This document shows, in pieces, positions 24,504 to 33,440 of a DNA stretch of 47,699 nucleotides. Origin of the DNA: Bacteroidales bacterium (GTDB lineage: Bacteria; Bacteroidota; Bacteroidia; Bacteroidales; F082); NCBI GenBank assembly GCA_024400305.1, contig JAKSMX010000022.1:1-47699 (forward strand). Direction: 5' to 3'. Below the pieces are notes generated by a model that made no database searches, was not told where the DNA came from, and saw nothing but the letters and a program-made list of their open reading frames with translations. The stretch's first letter is position 1; every line of letters starts with the position of its first letter. Position numbers and translations under genes: made by a program.

Positions 24504-25652
24504 TCAATTTATTTTAAAACCGAGACCGAAGCCGAGATAGTCGGCCCATCCCCAGTGTGTGGTTAGCCCGAGGGTGAGGAAGATGTGTTCGCTGATGTTC
24601 TGTTTCAGACTGAATTTCTGATATATCCTGCCCTCGCAAAGCTCCTTGCCGCCGACATGACAGCCGAAGTTGAAAAGGAAAGAGGTTGATTCCAGAACGA
24701 GCTCGTACGCCACGCTGATGCCCGGCTTGATGATCTCCGCCGAGGTATATGGAATCACCTTGAACTGAAGAATCTCTTTGTCGGTCTCATCGTAAACCAA
24801 GTCGAAGCCTATGCCGACCTTGCTCATCCGCGAGACGCGTTTCATCACATCTAACCTGATGTTGTAAACCGACCAGTGCTTCCCGTATCCCATGTATTCG
24901 TCGATGTCTTTCACGGAATACAGGAAACCGAAGTACCATGAGATGTTTTTCTTCTCCCAACTTTTATACTGTTCATTGTCAATTGTTTCCAATGGCAGAC
25001 GGTCTTCTGGCTGTTTCAGGTGGCATCGTCCGCTCAAACCGAACTGCCATAGGTTAATGCCGTTGTTTGGGCATCTAAATCCTCCGTTCGACAAATGCGT
25101 CATTCCTGTGTAGAGTGACAGCTGCCAGCGTTCTGAAAGCATCCGGCTGTATTCAAAGTTGATGCTGAAAAGCGCGTTGAGGTGCGAGCCGAGGAATGTG
25201 TTCTTGGGGTTGTCTTTGGCATCCCATTTGTTTGTGGCGTAACCGGCGCCGACGCCGAGACGTGCGTTGAGCATGTTTCTCTTGCTTTTCAGGAAGTTGA
25301 AACTCATGTACGTGTAAGCCCCGAATATGCTCCCGATCTCGGGCATCCCGCCAAGGCTTGAATATAGCACCGTGATGCCTGCCGCAGGGTAGTTGAGCAG
25401 CTGATGCCATGCCTCGGTGCCGAAGGTCTGTTGCTGCACGCTCACCTCGAAAATCGGGAAATGCGCCCTGAAAAGCTGCATCTCCTGATGATGGCACATC
25501 ATGAACGACCAGCTCGTTCGCAGTTCGATTTGGATGTCGCTCCTGCTGACGGTGTCGTTGCCTTTCGCCGCGATGTCTCCTGTGAAAACGAAAAACAATG
25601 TCATCGCTAAAATGACATTAGTTGACATGAAGTATTTCTGATTTTTTTTCAC
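24504..25652 (-). CDS. PagL-like acyloxyacyl hydrolase / lipid A deacylase
   Basis: 382 aa. The N-terminal segment (residues 1-30) is a signal peptide if GTG 25652 is used; ATG 25628 is an alternative. The protein is an outer-membrane beta-barrel and has TGMTHLSNGG (His186, Ser188), which corresponds to the catalytic HxSN motif of PagL-type lipid A 3-O-deacylases. A partner acid can be sought in the barrel C-terminal half. It would trim acyl chains from lipid A at the outer membrane. It forms an operon with the GIN-domain lipoprotein gene (one-base gap). The promoter element TAACTTTG at 25657 lies only a few bases ahead of the GTG. Confidence 0.78.
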   Translation of the reverse strand: MKKNQKYFMSTNVILAMTLFFVFTGDIAAKGNDTVSRSDIQIELRTSWSFMMCHHQEMQLFRAHFPIFEVSVQQQTFGTEAWHQLLNYPAAGITVLYSSLGGMPEIGSIFGAYTYMSFNFLKSKRNMLNARLGVGAGYATNKWDAKDNPKNTFLGSHLNALFSINFEYSRMLSERWQLSLYTGMTHLSNGGFRCPNNGINLWQFGLSGRCHLKQPEDRLPLETIDNEQYKSWEKKNISWYFGFLYSVKDIDEYMGYGKHWSVYNIRLDVMKRVSRMSKVGIGFDLVYDETDKEILQFKVIPYTSAEIIKPGISVAYELVLESTSFLFNFGCHVGGKELCEGRIYQKFSLKQNISEHIFLTLGLTTHWGWADYLGFGLGFKIN

Positions 25653-25656
25653 GCTG

Positions 25657-25664
25657 CAAAGTTA
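25657..25664 (-). promoter_or_regulatory. -7 promoter element TAACTTTG for PagL-like gene
   Basis: Exact TAnnTTTG match, followed by GCAG. The distance to the GTG at 25652 is only 4 bases, so either the message is nearly leaderless or ATG 25628 is the start. Confidence 0.6.
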
Positions 25665-25695
25665 CAATTAATATTAACAGCTACATTGTTTTTTG

Positions 25696-25703
25696 TATTT
25701 TTG
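25696..25703 (+). promoter_or_regulatory. -7 promoter element TATTTTTG for mazG
   Basis: Exact TAnnTTTG match followed by GCAG, 15 bases before the mazG ATG at 25719. It rules out an ATG-like start at 25686 upstream. Confidence 0.6.
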
Positions 25704-25718
25704 CAGAAATTTTTTGAA

Positions 25719-26495
25719 ATGGATAAAAGACTTGAGGCCTTCAAAAGGCTTTTGGACATCATGGACGATCTTCGCGCCGGATGCCCGTGGGACAGGAAAC
25801 AGACTATAGAAAGTCTGCGTCATCTGACAATTGAAGAGACGTTTGAACTCAGTGAGGCGATTATTGCTTCTGATTATCAAGATGTTAAAAAAGAACTCGG
25901 CGACCTGATAATGCATATCGTGTTTTATTCCAAGATTGCTGACGAGCGCGGGCTTTTCGATATTTCCGATGTCATCAACAGCATCTGCGACAAGCTCATC
26001 GTTCGTCATCCGCACATCTACGGCACAGAAAAAGTGGAGACGGCGGAGGATGTCTTGCAGAATTGGGAGAGGATAAAGATTCAGAAAGAGGGGAACCGCA
26101 GCGTCTTGGGCGGTGTCCCGGCCGGTCTGCCGCCGCTTCTGAAGGCGTACCGCATGACCGACAAGGCCTCCGGCGTGGGTTTCGATTGGGAAAATAAAGA
26201 AGACTGCTGGAAGAAAGTGCTTGAGGAGATGGACGAGCTTCAGGAGGAGGTGCGCAACGACGGCACCAAGGAACGCAAGGACGAGGAGTTCGGCGACCTG
26301 CTCTTCGCTCTCGTCAACTACTCGCGTTTCATAAAAGTCAACGCCGATGACGCACTCGAACACGCCAACGCGAAGTTTAAGAGACGCTTCACTTACATGG
26401 AGGAACGCGCCCGCGAGATGGGACGCAGCGTGGCCGACATGACCCTCGACGAGATGGAAGAACTCTGGCAGGAAGCGAAATCGGAAGGGAAATAA
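25719..26495 (+). CDS. mazG: Nucleoside triphosphate pyrophosphohydrolase MazG
   Basis: 258 aa all-alpha NTP pyrophosphohydrolase with two MazG repeats. First: LRAGCPWDRKQTIESLRHLTI, with EETFELSEAI and KKELGDLIMHI (first domain up to about 115). Second: CWKKVLEEMDELQEEV and DEEFGDLLFALVNYSR (about 165-215). The EExxE and ExxD metal ligands are visible in both. The enzyme removes non-canonical NTPs and, in some bacteria, lowers ppGpp. The start is ATG 25719, just downstream of a promoter element that excludes an upstream start at 25686. The purB gene follows with its own promoter. Confidence 0.94.
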   Translation: MDKRLEAFKRLLDIMDDLRAGCPWDRKQTIESLRHLTIEETFELSEAIIASDYQDVKKELGDLIMHIVFYSKIADERGLFDISDVINSICDKLIVRHPHIYGTEKVETAEDVLQNWERIKIQKEGNRSVLGGVPAGLPPLLKAYRMTDKASGVGFDWENKEDCWKKVLEEMDELQEEVRNDGTKERKDEEFGDLLFALVNYSRFIKVNADDALEHANAKFKRRFTYMEERAREMGRSVADMTLDEMEELWQEAKSEGK

Positions 26496-26566
26496 ACAGC
26501 AAAAGACAGCTGCGGATCCATGTTGAAAAAAGTTTTATTTATGTTTTCTCTTTGCCAAAAAATTTC

Positions 26567-26574
26567 TATTTTTG
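26567..26574 (+). promoter_or_regulatory. -7 promoter element TATTTTTG for purB
   Basis: Exact TAnnTTTG match followed by GCAG, 33 bases upstream of the purB ATG. Confidence 0.6.
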
Positions 26575-26607
26575 CAGATTGTTTTTTAGCAAATAGAATA
26601 GAAAGGT

Positions 26608-27954
26608 ATGACTATATCAGAATTAACCGCGATTTCGCCTATCGACGGTCGCTATCGCAAAAAGGTCGAGAAACTCGACGAATATTTTTCGGAATTCGGT
26701 CTCATCCGCGCCCGCGTCATGGTGGAGGTGGAGTATTTTATCGCTCTTTGTGAGCTTCCGTTGCCGCAGCTCAAAGACTTCGACCATTCAAATTTTGAAG
26801 CCTTGAGAAATATTGTGAATGATTTTCAAGTCGCTGACGCACAAGAGATTAAAGACATTGAAAAGACCACAAACCACGATGTGAAAGCCGTCGAATATTT
26901 CCTCAAGAAACGTTTCGACACAATGGGTCTCGAACGCTTCAAGGAGTTCATCCATTTCGGCCTGACCTCGCAGGACATCAACAACAGCGCGGTGCCATAC
27001 ACCATGATGCAAGCCAACAACAAATTGCTTCTTCCGGAACTTGAACAGCTTGTCGAGAAGCTCAACGCGATGGCGGAGCAGTGGCGCGACATTCCGATGC
27101 TCGCCCACACTCACGGCCAGCCGGCCAGCCCGACACATCTCGGAAAAGAAATTTACGTCTTCGTTGAACGTCTTGAAAACCAACTCGATACCCTCGCTTC
27201 CATTCCGTTCACGGCGAAGTTCGGCGGCGCGACAGGCAACATGAACGCACATAAAGTAGCCTATCCGCAAGTCGAGTGGAAAGAGTTCGCCAACGCCTTC
27301 ATCGCAAGCCTCGGACTGCAACGTCAGACCACGACAACGCAAATCGAACATTACGACGTGATGGCCGAATATTTCGACGCCGTGAAACGCATCAACACGA
27401 TTTTGATTGACATGTCGCGTGACATCTGGCTTTACATCTCGATGGATTATTTCAAACAGAAAATCAAGGCGGGCGAAGTCGGCTCGTCGGCGATGCCGCA
27501 CAAGGTGAATCCTATTGATTTCGAGAACGCTGAAGGCAACCTCGGAATGGCCGACGCCATCTTCGAGCACCTCAGCCGCAAGCTCCCGATTTCGAGAATG
27601 CAACGCGACCTCACCGACTCGACGGTCACGAGGAACATTGGCGTGCCGCTGGCTCACACACTCATCGCAATAAGCTCATTGTCAAAGGGTCTGGACAAAC
27701 TCATACTCAACGAGACGAAGCTCCGCGCCGACTTGCAGAACAACTACGCTGTCGTCGCGGAAGCTATACAGACAATCCTCCGCCGCGAACAGGTGGATGG
27801 CGCCTACGAACTTCTCAAGGGCCTCACGCGCACCAACGAGAAGGTGACACGCGAGTCAATAGACGCATTCATCGACCAACTTCCTGTAAATGAGGATGTC
27901 AAGGCCGAGATGCACGCCATAACACCAGAAAACTACACCGGATACGGTTTCTAA
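26608..27954 (+). CDS. purB: Adenylosuccinate lyase
   Basis: 448 aa. Begins MTISELTAISPIDGRYRKKV. It carries the fumarase/aspartase superfamily blocks: FGLTSQDINNSAVPY, the HTHGQPASPTHLGKE substrate-binding stretch, and the signature loop SSAMPHKVNPIDFENAEGN (about 292-310) with the mobile catalytic Ser. The enzyme works twice in purine synthesis: it splits SAICAR and adenylosuccinate, releasing fumarate. Length fits the family. An ABC exporter follows after 12 bases on the same strand. Confidence 0.96.
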   Translation: MTISELTAISPIDGRYRKKVEKLDEYFSEFGLIRARVMVEVEYFIALCELPLPQLKDFDHSNFEALRNIVNDFQVADAQEIKDIEKTTNHDVKAVEYFLKKRFDTMGLERFKEFIHFGLTSQDINNSAVPYTMMQANNKLLLPELEQLVEKLNAMAEQWRDIPMLAHTHGQPASPTHLGKEIYVFVERLENQLDTLASIPFTAKFGGATGNMNAHKVAYPQVEWKEFANAFIASLGLQRQTTTTQIEHYDVMAEYFDAVKRINTILIDMSRDIWLYISMDYFKQKIKAGEVGSSAMPHKVNPIDFENAEGNLGMADAIFEHLSRKLPISRMQRDLTDSTVTRNIGVPLAHTLIAISSLSKGLDKLILNETKLRADLQNNYAVVAEAIQTILRREQVDGAYELLKGLTRTNEKVTRESIDAFIDQLPVNEDVKAEMHAITPENYTGYGF

Positions 27955-27966
27955 ACTGAAATACAA

Positions 27967-29796
27967 ATGAAAAACAACAAGAATTTCCGCAGAATCCTGC
28001 ATTATGTAAAGCCTTACTCCGGCAGCGTGGCTTTGAATATCTTATTCAACATATTGGGAATCGTATTCTCATTGTTTTCATTTTCAATGATTGTCCCGTT
28101 CCTGAACATCTTGTTCAACCCCGACAAATTGGTCACGGTGAGGCCGGAGTTCGCCCTCAATTCCGACACTTTGCTTGACACGCTCAACTATTGCGTGAGC
28201 TACATGATCATCAATTACGGGCAGTCCACCGCGTTGATTGGGATTTGCGTGATGCTCGTCACGGCGTTCATGCTCCGCAATCTGAACACTTACCTCGCGC
28301 TTTATTTCATGGTCGGCGCCAGAACCGGCACGCTGAAGGACATCCGCAATGACCTTTACAGAAAGATAATGATCTTGCCGCTTTCTTTTTACAGCAAAAA
28401 CAAAAAAGGCGACATCATGGCGCGTATCACCACCGATGTCCAGGAAATCGAGGTGTCAATAATAAGTTATCTCGATGTCTTCATCAAAGACCCCGTCACA
28501 ATCATCGCCTATTTCCTCTTCATGCTTGGAATAAGCTGGAAACTGACGGTGTTTGTGCTTGTGCTCCTTCCGCTTGCTGGAATCGTCATCGGTAAGATCG
28601 GCAAGTCTTTGAAAAAGGACTCCGTCAATGGACAACGTCGTTTCGCCGGCATGATTGCAACGATAGAGGAGACCATAGGCGGACTTCGTATCATCAAGGC
28701 ATTCAATGCGATAGGTTATTCCGGAAAGAAATTCAACGAGCAAAATGAGGAATATACGAGGGTCGTCAGGTATGTGAACCGCAAGAGAGACCTGAGTTCT
28801 CCGATGAGCGAATTCATGTCGTCGATAGTGATTGCAATCGTGCTTTGGTTCGGTTCGACGCTTATCCTCGACGGAAACTCAACGGTTACGGCGGCGAATT
28901 TCATCGCTTACATCGTGATTTTCTCACAGATAATCTCTCCTGCCAAATCGTTTTCTCAAGGTTTCTATTGTCTTCAGAAAGGAATGGCTTCTGCCGACAG
29001 AATCTTTGAAATCCTTGATGCAGAAGAGGTTATAGTTGAAAAGGAAAATGCTGTCTCCATCAAGGAGTTTAACGACAAAGTCGTTTATGACAATGTCAGC
29101 TTCCGCTATGGCGAGAACGACGTTCTGAAAAATATCGATTTGTCTATTTCCAAAGGCAAGATGGTCGCTCTCGTGGGCGAAAGCGGCGGCGGGAAATCGA
29201 CGATGGTTGACCTCCTGCCGCGTTTCTATGATGTCTGTCATGGCTCGATAAAGATTGACGGCACCGACATCCGTGACTTCAAAATCAGCGACGTGCGCGG
29301 CCTGATGGGAATCGTGACGCAGGAGAGTATTTTGTTCAACGACACGGTATTCAACAACATAGCGTTCGGGATGGAGAACGCGACCCGTGAGGCCGTCATC
29401 GAAGCGGCGAAGGTGGCCAACGCCCACGAGTTCATCATGCAACTCGAAAAAGGCTACGACACCGTCATCGGCGACCGCGGGATGAACCTCTCCGGCGGAC
29501 AACGGCAGCGTCTCAGCATCGCACGCGCAGTCCTCAAAAACCCCCCGATACTGATTCTCGACGAGGCGACATCGGCTCTCGATACCGAATCGGAACGCCT
29601 TGTGCAGGAAGCACTTGCAAAGGTCATGTCGAACAGAACGTCAATTGTCATCGCACACCGGCTCTCCACAATACAAAACGCCGACGAGATTATTGTCCTT
29701 GTCAAAGGTAAGATTGTGGAACGCGGCAAACACGACGAACTCATCGCCAAAGGCGGCGTATATAAACGCCTAACCGACTTGCAGTCATTTAATTAA
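27967..29796 (+). CDS. MsbA-like ABC exporter (TM-NBD fusion)
   Basis: 609 aa. Residues about 20-330 hold six membrane helices of an ABC type IV exporter; residues about 370-609 are the nucleotide-binding domain with Walker A GESGGGKST (404-412), Q-loop VTQESILF, signature LSGGQRQRLSIARA, Walker B ILILDEATSALD and H-loop IAHRLST. It is a half-transporter working as a homodimer. The best guess is lipid A/phospholipid flipping as for MsbA, but multidrug or lipoprotein export cannot be excluded. It lies 12 bases after purB and may be co-transcribed. Confidence 0.9.
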   Translation: MKNNKNFRRILHYVKPYSGSVALNILFNILGIVFSLFSFSMIVPFLNILFNPDKLVTVRPEFALNSDTLLDTLNYCVSYMIINYGQSTALIGICVMLVTAFMLRNLNTYLALYFMVGARTGTLKDIRNDLYRKIMILPLSFYSKNKKGDIMARITTDVQEIEVSIISYLDVFIKDPVTIIAYFLFMLGISWKLTVFVLVLLPLAGIVIGKIGKSLKKDSVNGQRRFAGMIATIEETIGGLRIIKAFNAIGYSGKKFNEQNEEYTRVVRYVNRKRDLSSPMSEFMSSIVIAIVLWFGSTLILDGNSTVTAANFIAYIVIFSQIISPAKSFSQGFYCLQKGMASADRIFEILDAEEVIVEKENAVSIKEFNDKVVYDNVSFRYGENDVLKNIDLSISKGKMVALVGESGGGKSTMVDLLPRFYDVCHGSIKIDGTDIRDFKISDVRGLMGIVTQESILFNDTVFNNIAFGMENATREAVIEAAKVANAHEFIMQLEKGYDTVIGDRGMNLSGGQRQRLSIARAVLKNPPILILDEATSALDTESERLVQEALAKVMSNRTSIVIAHRLSTIQNADEIIVLVKGKIVERGKHDELIAKGGVYKRLTDLQSFN

Positions 29797-29830
29797 AATG
29801 TGCTTTTAAAACTTTAAAACTTTTAAACTG
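29797..29830 (+). repeat. AAACTTT-type short tandem repeat
   Basis: Reads CTTTTAAAACTTTAAAACTT and TTAAACTG between the ABC exporter stop and the flavoprotein ATG; it matches the complement of the GAAAGTT word family, in a degenerate form. Confidence 0.5.
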
Positions 29831-29832
29831 AC

Positions 29833-31068
29833 ATGGAGTCTCCGATTTTCACGCCTTGTAAGATAGGTCCTATAGAGTTGAGAAACAGGACGATACGGTC
29901 GGCGGCGTTTGAGAATATGGCAATCGACAACAAGCCGTCGGAACTGTTGTTTGACTATCATACCGCGGTGGCTCGCGGCGGCGTCGGCATGACAACGGTG
30001 GCCTACGCTGCCGTCAACCGCAGCGGGCTGTCGTTCAACGGGCAGCTTCTGATGTGCGAGGAAGCCGTGCCGGAACTGAAGAGACTCACCGACGCGATTC
30101 ATGCCGAAGGCGCAAAGGCATCGATACAGATTGGACATTGCGGCAACATGACACACCGCAGCACCTGCGGCTGCCTGCCGTTGGGTGCGTCGCGCGGATT
30201 CAACATGTATTCGCCTACATTTCACGCCAAACTCAATGAAAAAGAGATACTTGGCCTGATAAAGGACTTCGGCGACGCTGTACGTCTCGCACGAAAAGCC
30301 GGCTTCGACTGTGTGGAGATTCACGCCGGACACGGCTACCTCATCAGCCAATTCCTGTCGCCATACACCAACCGCCGTCACGACAGATGGGGCGGAAGCC
30401 TCGAAAACAGAATGCGTTTCATGCAGGAGGTCGTAAAGGAGTGCCTCGCCGCCGCCGGTGATGACATCGCCGTTATCGTCAAGACGAACATGTTCGACGG
30501 TATGCGCCGCGGACTAAACGAAGAAGAATGCCTGAAGGTGGCGAAGGAACTGCAACGTCTTGGTGTTCATGCACTTGTACTGACAGCCGGTTTCGTGAGC
30601 TGCGCCCCGATGGAGGTGATGGCAGGTGCGATGCCGATGAAGACATTGATACATTACATGCCGTGGAGGTCGATGTGGTGGCTCAAGGCGATGATTTGGC
30701 TCGGCGGCCGGATGATGATCAAGGAAGTGCCTTACAAAGACGCGTATTTTTACGAAAGAGCGATGCGTTTCCGCAAGGAACTCACAATGCCGTTGATATA
30801 CGTCGGCGGAATGGTTGACATCAACGACATGGAGAAAGTCGTCGGCAGCGGCTTCGTCGCGTTCCAGATGGCACGCGCACTCGTCAATGACACCGACTTC
30901 GTGAACAAACTCCGTTCCGGCGTGCTGACAAAGAGTCCGTGCGGACATTCGAACTACTGTATCGGCAGAATGTATTCAGAACCAATGATTTGTCATCATT
31001 GCGTGAAAGAAAAAATGCCGAAGAAGATTGAAAGGGAAGTGGAGAGTCTGGAGAGGAAATGGAAATAA
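29833..31068 (+). CDS. Old-yellow-enzyme family NADH:flavin oxidoreductase
   Basis: 411 aa TIM-barrel flavoprotein. It has IGPIELRNRTIRSAAFENM at the N-terminus, the substrate-binding and flavin motifs HAGHGYLISQFLSPYTNRR and HDRWGGSLENRMRF, and IYVGGMVD near the end of the barrel. Unlike classical OYE, it has a C-terminal cysteine group (Cys370, Cys376, Cys387, Cys390), and an extra hydrophobic segment (about residues 265-305). The cysteines recall the iron-sulfur site of 2,4-dienoyl-CoA-reductase-type relatives, but the spacing does not match exactly. An SDR oxidoreductase gene follows, which suggests a shared redox pathway. Confidence 0.85.
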   Translation: MESPIFTPCKIGPIELRNRTIRSAAFENMAIDNKPSELLFDYHTAVARGGVGMTTVAYAAVNRSGLSFNGQLLMCEEAVPELKRLTDAIHAEGAKASIQIGHCGNMTHRSTCGCLPLGASRGFNMYSPTFHAKLNEKEILGLIKDFGDAVRLARKAGFDCVEIHAGHGYLISQFLSPYTNRRHDRWGGSLENRMRFMQEVVKECLAAAGDDIAVIVKTNMFDGMRRGLNEEECLKVAKELQRLGVHALVLTAGFVSCAPMEVMAGAMPMKTLIHYMPWRSMWWLKAMIWLGGRMMIKEVPYKDAYFYERAMRFRKELTMPLIYVGGMVDINDMEKVVGSGFVAFQMARALVNDTDFVNKLRSGVLTKSPCGHSNYCIGRMYSEPMICHHCVKEKMPKKIEREVESLERKWK

Positions 31069-31116
31069 ATCTGCGGGACGGTATTTTTTATCGCCAAACT
31101 TTCTAAAAAGTTTTAT

Positions 31117-31956
31117 ATGGAGAAAAATCAAGACAAAGCGATAGTCACTGGCGCGTCGGGAAGCATCGGAAGCGCCGCGACTAAAATGTTGATAGATAAA
31201 GGTTTCGGTGTCATCATGGCTTGCCGTAACCTTGAAAAAGGTGAAGAAGTCCGTGCGGGCATTCTTGTGGAACGCCCGAATGCTGACGTTGAGCTTCTAC
31301 AACTTGACCTCACTTCTTTCAAGTCGATAGAAAATTTCGCCAAAGAGATTGAAAATCTTGAAGTTAAACCGAAATATCTGCTTAACAATGCCGGAATTAT
31401 CTGCCGACATTTCAACACGACAGAAGACGGCTTCGAGACGACTCTCGGAACTAATTTCATAGGAACGGCTTACCTTACCAAATTGATGATGCCGTTGATG
31501 GGCGACGGCTTCCACATAGTGAACACCGTTTCGCTGACACGTTATATCTCCGATGTCAATCAGGATGTTTTCGATGTCAATGAAAAGAAATTCAGGCAGT
31601 TAAAAACGTATGGCGTTTCAAAATACGCACTTCTGCTGTATTCGCTGAAGCTTTCACAAATCGTTCCTGAAGGCTGTCATGTCAATATGACAGACCCCGG
31701 TGTCGTCAACAGCAACATGATTACGATGCACCGTTGGTTTGATCCTCTCGCCGATGTCTTGTTCAGACCTTTTTTCTGTTCCACACCTGAACAAGGTGCG
31801 ATACCGGCTTGCAACGCATTGGTTTCCAATGAGAACGGAATGTTTTTCCATAAGAATAAATCAAAAAAACTTCCGGAAAAATATTACAATCACAAATTGA
31901 TGGATTGGCTTTGGGACGAAACAAACTCGGTCATTGAGAAAACTCAAAAAAAATAA
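31117..31956 (+). CDS. Short-chain dehydrogenase/reductase
   Basis: 279 aa Rossmann enzyme. The cofactor motif TGASGSIGSAA (TGxxxGxG), LLNNAGI and the catalytic Ser, YGVSK (Tyr-x3-Lys) motif are present, along with VNMTDPGVV after the active site. The NAD(P) preference and substrate cannot be determined. Its nearest relatives by feel are retinol-dehydrogenase-like SDRs. It lies downstream of the flavoprotein gene (48-base gap) and both are read in the same direction. Ends before the DUF5606-type gene, which has its own promoter. Confidence 0.88.
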   Translation: MEKNQDKAIVTGASGSIGSAATKMLIDKGFGVIMACRNLEKGEEVRAGILVERPNADVELLQLDLTSFKSIENFAKEIENLEVKPKYLLNNAGIICRHFNTTEDGFETTLGTNFIGTAYLTKLMMPLMGDGFHIVNTVSLTRYISDVNQDVFDVNEKKFRQLKTYGVSKYALLLYSLKLSQIVPEGCHVNMTDPGVVNSNMITMHRWFDPLADVLFRPFFCSTPEQGAIPACNALVSNENGMFFHKNKSKKLPEKYYNHKLMDWLWDETNSVIEKTQKK

Positions 31957-31978
31957 ACGCACAAAACAAAAAAAACAC

Positions 31979-31986
31979 TATTTTTG
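31979..31986 (+). promoter_or_regulatory. -7 promoter element TATTTTTG for DUF5606-like gene
   Basis: Exact TAnnTTTG match followed by GCGC, 22 bases before the ATG at 32009. Confidence 0.6.
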
Positions 31987-32008
31987 CGCAAAATTTTAAA
32001 GAAGAAAT

Positions 32009-32581
32009 ATGGATTTAAGTAAAGTTCTTGCAATTTCAGGCAAACCAGGTTTGTTCCTGATTACATCACAAGGCGCAGGAAAGCTCATAGTTGAGTCACT
32101 TTTGGACGGAAGACACACTCCTGCTTTTGCAAACGATAAGATCAGCTCTCTCGAAGAGATCAGTATTTTTACAACTGAAGATGACATTCCTTTGAAGGAT
32201 GTTTTCACGAGCATTCATGAGAAGATAGGTGATAAACTTGACTTCGACCCGAAAAAGGCATCTCCGGTCGAACTTAAGGAAAAGTTCGTGATGGTTCTTC
32301 CTAACTATGATGAAGACGCTGTTTATCAATCAGATATGAAGAAAGTGTTCCAATGGTATCAGCTTCTCAATGACAAAGGTCTTCTCGATTTCACTGTTGA
32401 AGAAAAGAAAGAAGAAACGACTGAAGACGATCCTGCAACAGAAGAGGCTGCCGATAAAAAGCCGGTGAAGAAGGCTGCCGCAAAAAAAGAACCGGCAAAG
32501 AAGACGGTCGTAAAGGAAACGGCAAAGAACACTACAAGTGCAGGCACTGCAAAGACTGTAAAAGGTCTTAAGAAAGTGTAA
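32009..32581 (+). CDS. DUF5606-like protein with basic Lys/Ala tail
   Basis: 190 aa. The N-terminal 125 residues (MDLSKVLAISGKPGLFLITS, GRHTPAFANDKISSLEEISI, VPLKDVF-type and FVMVLPNYDEDAVYQSDMKK) match a conserved Bacteroidota domain that I recall as DUF5606; its role is unknown. From about residue 130 to the end the protein is a low-complexity tail: first acidic (EEKKEETTEDDPATEE), then KPVKKAAAKKEPAKKT, a histone-H1-like KKAA pattern. That suggests binding to nucleic acid or ribosomes. A clear intrinsic terminator follows. Confidence 0.82.
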   Translation: MDLSKVLAISGKPGLFLITSQGAGKLIVESLLDGRHTPAFANDKISSLEEISIFTTEDDIPLKDVFTSIHEKIGDKLDFDPKKASPVELKEKFVMVLPNYDEDAVYQSDMKKVFQWYQLLNDKGLLDFTVEEKKEETTEDDPATEEAADKKPVKKAAAKKEPAKKTVVKETAKNTTSAGTAKTVKGLKKV

Positions 32582-32605
32582 CCGCCTGAAAATAAATTGA
32601 TTTAT

Positions 32606-32639
32606 AGTCCGGCGGAAATTTTTTTCGCTGGACTTTTTT
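32606..32639 (+). terminator. Rho-independent terminator after DUF5606-like gene
   Basis: Stem AGTCCGGCG (32606-32614) with CGCTGGACT (32626-32634, one G-U pair), then TTTTT. Confidence 0.85.
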
Positions 32640-32675
32640 GGTATGAGCAGTTTTTGAGTTTGTAAAATTATAAAA

Positions 32676-33440
32676 ATGAAAAAAATCTCTGACTTTAAAG
32701 TCATCGAAAAACAAACATGGCCGCGGGCGGCGTTTTTGCGTCTTCAGTGCGGGGAGCAACTGCCTGAAATCCTCGGCGGTCAGTTCGTACAGGTGCGTGT
32801 TGACGGCGGTCAACATACTTATCTCCGCCGTCCGATTTCAATCCATGATGTTGATTGTCAGAATAATACGATTGACCTTCTGATTCAGGAGAAACATGAA
32901 GGGACGAAGATTCTTTGCTCGCTTCCTGTCGGCGCGGAGGTGAATCTTGTCTTTCCGCTTGGAAACGGATTCACGATGCCTGAAAAAAACGACGAGATAT
33001 TGCTTGTCGGTGGCGGGATAGGAATAGCTCCGTTGCTTTATTTTGCCAAGACGATAAAGGCGAATCGCGGCAATAAGGTCTCGTTCCTGCTCGGCGGACG
33101 TTCTGCCGACGACCTCATGCTTCTTGAACGTTTCCGTGAAGTCGGCGATGTGTTCCTGACCACGAACGACGGAAGCCTCGGTGAACAAGGTTTCGTGACG
33201 CAGCATTCGCTTTGGAATACGAAGAAAATCAATAAGATATACGCTTGCGGCCCTATGCCGATGATGAAAGCGGTGGCGAAAGTCGCGAAAGAGAAAGACA
33301 TCTGGTGCGAAGTCTCGCTCGAAAACCAGATGGCCTGCGGCATCGGCGCGTGCCTGTGCTGCGTTGAAAACACAACAGAAGGAAACCTCTGCGTCTGCAA
33401 AGAAGGTCCGGTTTTTAACATAAATCGATTGCTATGGTGA
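32676..33440 (+). CDS. pyrK: Dihydroorotate dehydrogenase electron-transfer subunit PyrK
   Basis: 254 aa iron-sulfur flavoprotein. In order: FAD-binding beta-barrel ([11 protein letters not shown]), NAD-binding part ([28 protein letters not shown]) and C-terminal [2Fe-2S] cysteines 221, 226, 229 and 241 ([11 protein letters not shown]...C). PyrK lets the PyrD1B catalytic subunit pass electrons to NAD during pyrimidine synthesis. It overlaps pyrD by 7 bp, so the two are translated together. Confidence 0.95.
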   Translation: MKKISDFKVIEKQTWPRAAFLRLQCGEQLPEILGGQFVQVRVDGGQHTYLRRPISIHDVDCQNNTIDLLIQEKHEGTKILCSLPVGAEVNLVFPLGNGFTMPEKNDEILLVGGGIGIAPLLYFAKTIKANRGNKVSFLLGGRSADDLMLLERFREVGDVFLTTNDGSLGEQGFVTQHSLWNTKKINKIYACGPMPMMKAVAKVAKEKDIWCEVSLENQMACGIGACLCCVENTTEGNLCVCKEGPVFNINRLLW

